Assembly (NCBI GenBank): GCA_012515235.1 | Contig: JAAYYU010000223.1 | Location: 1 to 64,000 of the forward strand | Source: Candidatus Anammoximicrobium sp. | GTDB taxonomy: Bacteria; Planctomycetota; Planctomycetia; Pirellulales; Pirellulaceae | Direction of reading: 5' to 3' | DNA: 64,000 nucleotides | Shown here: positions 60,905-64,000 of the stretch, piece by piece | How the letters are laid out: each line of letters begins with the position of its first letter | Position numbering within the stretch: the stretch's first letter is position 1 | Position numbers and translations under genes: made by a program | The notes under the pieces: generated by a model | What the model was told of the DNA's origin: nothing | The model's input: only the letters and a program-made list of their open reading frames with translations | The model's database searches: none

Positions 60905-62644
60905 ATGCACCAATCCAAAGAACCATCGCCACGCCTGATTCGTATCTTGCTCGCGACCGCATCCACCGCCACCCTGCTGGTGGCAGGCGCCGGCCGCGCG
61001 TCGTACGCCGCCGACGAGACGAGCGACCGCGACAAGGTCGAGGCGGCCATCCCGGCCAAGGCGCCCGCTTCGCCGCAGAAACCCCGCCAGCTGCTGATCT
61101 TCGACCTGAACGTCGGCTACGGCGGGCACGCCTCGATTCCCACGGCCAATCTGGCGTTTACGCTGATGGGGCAAAAGACCGGCGCGTTCAGCACCGTGAT
61201 CAGCCGTGATCCGGCCGTGTTCCAACGCGAGAGCCTGAAGCAGTTCGACGCCGTTTTCTTGAACAACAACGTGGGCAATCTGTTCGAAGATCCCACGCTG
61301 AGGCAGAATCTGATCGAATTCGTCCATGGCGGCGGCGGCCTGATGGGAGTCCACGGGACGACGGTGGCTTTCACGCGATGGACCGAGGGAGCCCGCGAGG
61401 ACTGGCCGGAATTCGGAATCATGCTGGGCGGCCGCGGGGCGAGTCACAAGGCCGCCGACGAACACGTCTTCATCAAGCTGGACGAGCCTGATCATCCGCT
61501 GAATCGGCCCTTTGGCGGGCAAGGCTTCGAGTACCGTTCGGAGTTCTTCCGCGTTCACGAGCCGTATTCGCGGGACCGGGTCCGCGTGCTGTTCAGCATT
61601 GATACCGAACGGACCGACATGACTCAAAGCCCGGCGCATGGCCGACTGGTCCGCGCGGACAACGATTACGCCTTGGCGTGGGTGCGGAACTACGGCCGCG
61701 GGCGCGTATGCTACTGTACGATCGCCCACAGTCCGTCCAACTTCTGGGATCCGAAATTGCTGGAGTTCTACCTGGGCGCGGCCCAATTCGTGCTGGGCGA
61801 TCTGCCGGCGCCGACGATCCCCAGCAACAGACTGACGCCCGCCATCCGGGCCCAGGAGAAGCTGGGGTGGCGGCTGGGCATCGAAGCCTACACCTTCCAC
61901 AAGTACACCCTGTTCGAGGCCATCGACAAGACCGCGCAACTCGGTCTGCCGTACATGGGCGGGTTGAGCTTCCAGAAGGTCAGCAGCGAGATCGCCAAGA
62001 ACTTCGATCCGAACCTGACCGACGACGATTTGAAACAGATTCGCTTGAAGCTCGATTCGGCCGGCGTCCGCCTGCTGACCTACTACATCCACGACATCCC
62101 CGGCGATCCGGAGGGCTGCCGGCGGGTGTTCGAGTTCGGGCGCAAGATCGGCATCGAGACGTTCCTGTCCGAGCCTTCGCCGGATGCGCTCGACACGATC
62201 GAGAAGTTCTGCGACGAATACGCCCTGAACGTGGCCCTGCACAATCACGACCAGAAGGGCTCTCCGGTGTACTGGAATCCGGAGGGCATCTTGAAAGTCT
62301 GCGAGAACCGCAGTCCGCGGATCGGCGCTTGCGGCGATATGGGCTACTGGATGCGCGCCGGCATCGATCCGGTCGAGGCAGCTCGCAAGCTCCAGCAGCG
62401 GCTAATCACGGTCCAGATGCACGACCTGGACGAGTTGACCCCAAGGGGCCACGATGTGCCCTGGGGAACCGGGGTGGGCAAGACGGAACAGTTCATCACG
62501 GAACTCGACCGCCTGGGCGTCAAGCCGACCATGTTCGGCTTGGAGTACTCCTACAACTGGCTGGAGTCGATGCCGGAGATCGCGCAGTGCATTCAGTTCT
62601 TCAACCAAGTCAGCCTGGAAACGGCCAAGCGAGGTGCCCCATGA
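60905..62644 (+). CDS. ThuA-like domain fused to sugar-phosphate isomerase/epimerase barrel, exported
   Basis: A 579-residue protein with a signal peptide (LIRILLATASTATLLVAGAG). Residues 55-300 are ThuA-like, an amidotransferase-fold domain of trehalose-utilisation type: RQLLIFDLNVGYGGH, FDAVFLNNNVGNLFED, VHGGGGLMGVHGTTVAF and GRVCYCTIAHSP. Residues 315-575 are an AP-endonuclease-2/xylose-isomerase-like barrel: WRLGIEAYTFHKYTLFEAIDKTAQLGLPY, LTYYIHDIPG, VALHNHDQKGS, IGACGDMGYW and ITVQMHDLDELT, with His and acidic residues at metal positions. The start at 60905 fits the signal. Its stop overlaps the next ATG (ATGA), coupling it to a Gfo/Idh/MocA dehydrogenase. A sugar-derivative epimerase/dehydrogenase pathway is inferred. 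Confidence 0.85.
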   Translation: MHQSKEPSPRLIRILLATASTATLLVAGAGRASYAADETSDRDKVEAAIPAKAPASPQKPRQLLIFDLNVGYGGHASIPTANLAFTLMGQKTGAFSTVISRDPAVFQRESLKQFDAVFLNNNVGNLFEDPTLRQNLIEFVHGGGGLMGVHGTTVAFTRWTEGAREDWPEFGIMLGGRGASHKAADEHVFIKLDEPDHPLNRPFGGQGFEYRSEFFRVHEPYSRDRVRVLFSIDTERTDMTQSPAHGRLVRADNDYALAWVRNYGRGRVCYCTIAHSPSNFWDPKLLEFYLGAAQFVLGDLPAPTIPSNRLTPAIRAQEKLGWRLGIEAYTFHKYTLFEAIDKTAQLGLPYMGGLSFQKVSSEIAKNFDPNLTDDDLKQIRLKLDSAGVRLLTYYIHDIPGDPEGCRRVFEFGRKIGIETFLSEPSPDALDTIEKFCDEYALNVALHNHDQKGSPVYWNPEGILKVCENRSPRIGACGDMGYWMRAGIDPVEAARKLQQRLITVQMHDLDELTPRGHDVPWGTGVGKTEQFITELDRLGVKPTMFGLEYSYNWLESMPEIAQCIQFFNQVSLETAKRGAP

Positions 62645-64000
62645 AGCGACTTCCGAGTCATCCCCAACCATCCGCCGTTCGTTTTTCGCGTCGTGAACTG
62701 CTCCGCCGCACGGCTGCGGCCTCAGGCGTTCTGGCCGCTCCCTGGATCATTTCCGCACGGTCCTTGGGCGCGGACGGCGCCGTGGCGCCCAGCGAGCGCA
62801 TCACCGTGGGACTGATCGGCCACGGCCTGATGGGACGCGGCCACCTGCGGCGCGTGTCAGGCGATCCGGCCCTGCAAGTGCTGGGCGTGTGCGACGTGGA
62901 TCGTGCGCGGTGCGAAGAAGGCGTGCGGCGGGTGGAGGAAACCTACGCCGAACGCGCGGCCGGCTCGTCTCGCGGCTGCGCGGCGTACAACGACTATCGC
63001 GAATTGCTGGCCCGGCCGGACTTGGATGCCGTCGTGATTGCCACCCCGGACCACTGGCACACGCTGCAATCGATCGACGCGGCCAAGGCGGGCAAGGACG
63101 TGTATTGCGAGAAACCGGTCTCGGTCACGATTCAGGAGGGGCGGCAACTGGCCGAGACGATGCGCCGGTATGGACGCGTGTTCCAAACCGGCAGCCAATA
63201 TCGCTCGATTCCTACGATCCGGCGGGTCTGCGAGTTCGTCCGCGCCGGCGGGTTGGGCCAAGTCAAAGCCGCGTTCACGATCTGGAGCAGTTTGGGCGGG
63301 TGGCTGCGCTCCGAACGGTTCCGGCCCTACGCCCAAGTCGTCGGCGCGGATACGTACGCCAGTTCCAACGTGCCGCTGGACTTCGCGTTGCCCGCCGAAC
63401 CGGTGCCGGAGGGACTTGATTGGGACCTGTGGGTCGGCCCGGCTCCGGCCCGCGATTACAACCGCCTGTACCACATCAACCCGCCGCCCGGCGTGGTGCC
63501 GTGGTCGTTCTGCGAGGATTTCGGCGCGGCGTCCGTCACCTGGCACCACTCCCACAGCGCCGACGTGATTCAATACGCGCTGGGCATGGAACGTAGCGGC
63601 CCCGTCGAGATTCTGCACCCCCACGACGGCGCGTATCCGACGCTGACTTACAGGTACGCCAACGGCACCCTGCTGCACCTGGTCGACCACTGGGGCGTGG
63701 TCAAGGACGTCTACAAGGCCGTCCCGCCGAACGCCCGGCTGGCAGGACTGTTCGGCGGCGTCTTCGTCGGCGAGCGCGGCTGGCTGACGTCGATGACCAC
63801 CGGTGGGCCAGTGGAAGGCGGGCCGGAATCGCTGTTCGACGAACTGCAGTTGCCCACGCGCGACGCCAACCCCGGAGCCAACAACCACCATCAGAACTGG
63901 TACGAGTGCATGCGGACGCGGCAGGCTCCCAGTTCCGACGAAGAGATCGGCCACCGCTCGGCGTCGCTGGGCCATTTGGCGATCCTCGCGTACAAGCTGG
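62641..64000 (+). CDS. Gfo/Idh/MocA family oxidoreductase, Tat-exported (partial, cut by window end)
   Basis: About 453 codons are open to the window end, so the C-terminus is missing by a small margin. The Tat motif is SRRELLRRTAAASGVLAAP (16-34). Rossmann site ITVGLIGHGLMGRGHLRRV, then LGVCDVDRAR, VVIATPDHWHTLQ and DVYCEKPVSVTIQEGR (EKP with catalytic Lys) are all standard. The C-terminal domain has SFCEDFGAASVTWHHSHSADVIQ, which stands where the usual WDxGTGxMGDxxCH segment is and is altered. GAGGTGCCCC precedes the overlapping ATG. It is coupled to the ThuA/epimerase fusion and probably acts in the same sugar pathway. Confidence 0.88.
   Translation, partial: MKRLPSHPQPSAVRFSRRELLRRTAAASGVLAAPWIISARSLGADGAVAPSERITVGLIGHGLMGRGHLRRVSGDPALQVLGVCDVDRARCEEGVRRVEETYAERAAGSSRGCAAYNDYRELLARPDLDAVVIATPDHWHTLQSIDAAKAGKDVYCEKPVSVTIQEGRQLAETMRRYGRVFQTGSQYRSIPTIRRVCEFVRAGGLGQVKAAFTIWSSLGGWLRSERFRPYAQVVGADTYASSNVPLDFALPAEPVPEGLDWDLWVGPAPARDYNRLYHINPPPGVVPWSFCEDFGAASVTWHHSHSADVIQYALGMERSGPVEILHPHDGAYPTLTYRYANGTLLHLVDHWGVVKDVYKAVPPNARLAGLFGGVFVGERGWLTSMTTGGPVEGGPESLFDELQLPTRDANPGANNHHQNWYECMRTRQAPSSDEEIGHRSASLGHLAILAYKL

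Overview
The window looks like chromosomal DNA from a GC-rich Planctomycetota, most likely a Pirellulales-type heterotroph. The evidence is the combination of several twin-arginine-exported Gfo/Idh/MocA dehydrogenase-like proteins, a ThuA plus sugar-epimerase fusion, exported putative glycosidases, a type II secretion-like pseudopilin operon, and palindromic intergenic repeats. No rRNA, tRNA, CRISPR array, transposase or prophage gene was seen. Lineage is inferred from gene content; no marker gene was compared.

Layout. 1-397: 5' part of an exported Gfo/Idh/MocA protein (minus strand). 398-1316: ORF remnants, then a short SEC-C protein whose two halves lie in frames offset by one base. 1317-4486: RNA-repair-like operon of two MNT-type nucleotidyltransferases and the RNA ligase RtcB. 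4661-17639: exported catabolic genes (a helical-toroid protein, a UGSC-like lipoprotein, a Gfo/Idh/MocA protein, a two-domain glycerophosphodiesterase, two divergent glycosidase-like TIM barrels, a sodium:solute symporter). 17916-19743: HpaI-type aldolase translationally coupled to two paralogous Cys-rich proteins. 19879-34578 (minus): gspEFGHIJK, then a fused glycolate oxidase GlcD-GlcE with GlcF, then gspL/gspM-like genes, all codirectional. 35123-38728: three-gene unit of unknown function (winged-helix/coiled-coil protein, P-loop ATPase, two-TM protein). 38872-45447: exported aldo/keto-reductase-like protein, phosphopantetheinyl transferase, TerB-like protein, a TPR-glycosyltransferase-FkbM fusion and a DUF6165 protein. 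45638-51214: SUMF1-like protein, Gfo/Idh/MocA protein, PAS histidine kinase and an unknown exported helical protein. 51479-55477: argB-argD-argF-rph. 55633-58065: ABC ATPase and MacB-like permease. 58273-64000: GH51 arabinofuranosidase, ThuA/epimerase fusion and a Gfo/Idh/MocA protein cut by the window end.

How it fits together. The exported glycosidases, Gfo/Idh/MocA proteins, epimerase domain and Na+ symporter suggest polysaccharide or sugar-derivative breakdown in the cell envelope. The glc genes would feed glycolate or another 2-hydroxyacid into central metabolism, and the gsp genes encode an inner-membrane secretion platform whose outer-membrane secretin is not in the window. The loci most worth a second look are the 35123-38728 ATPase system, the dual-nucleotidyltransferase/RtcB operon, the paired Cys proteins beside the aldolase, the glc module inside the gsp operon, and several MITE-like inverted repeats with arms of 25-31 bp.
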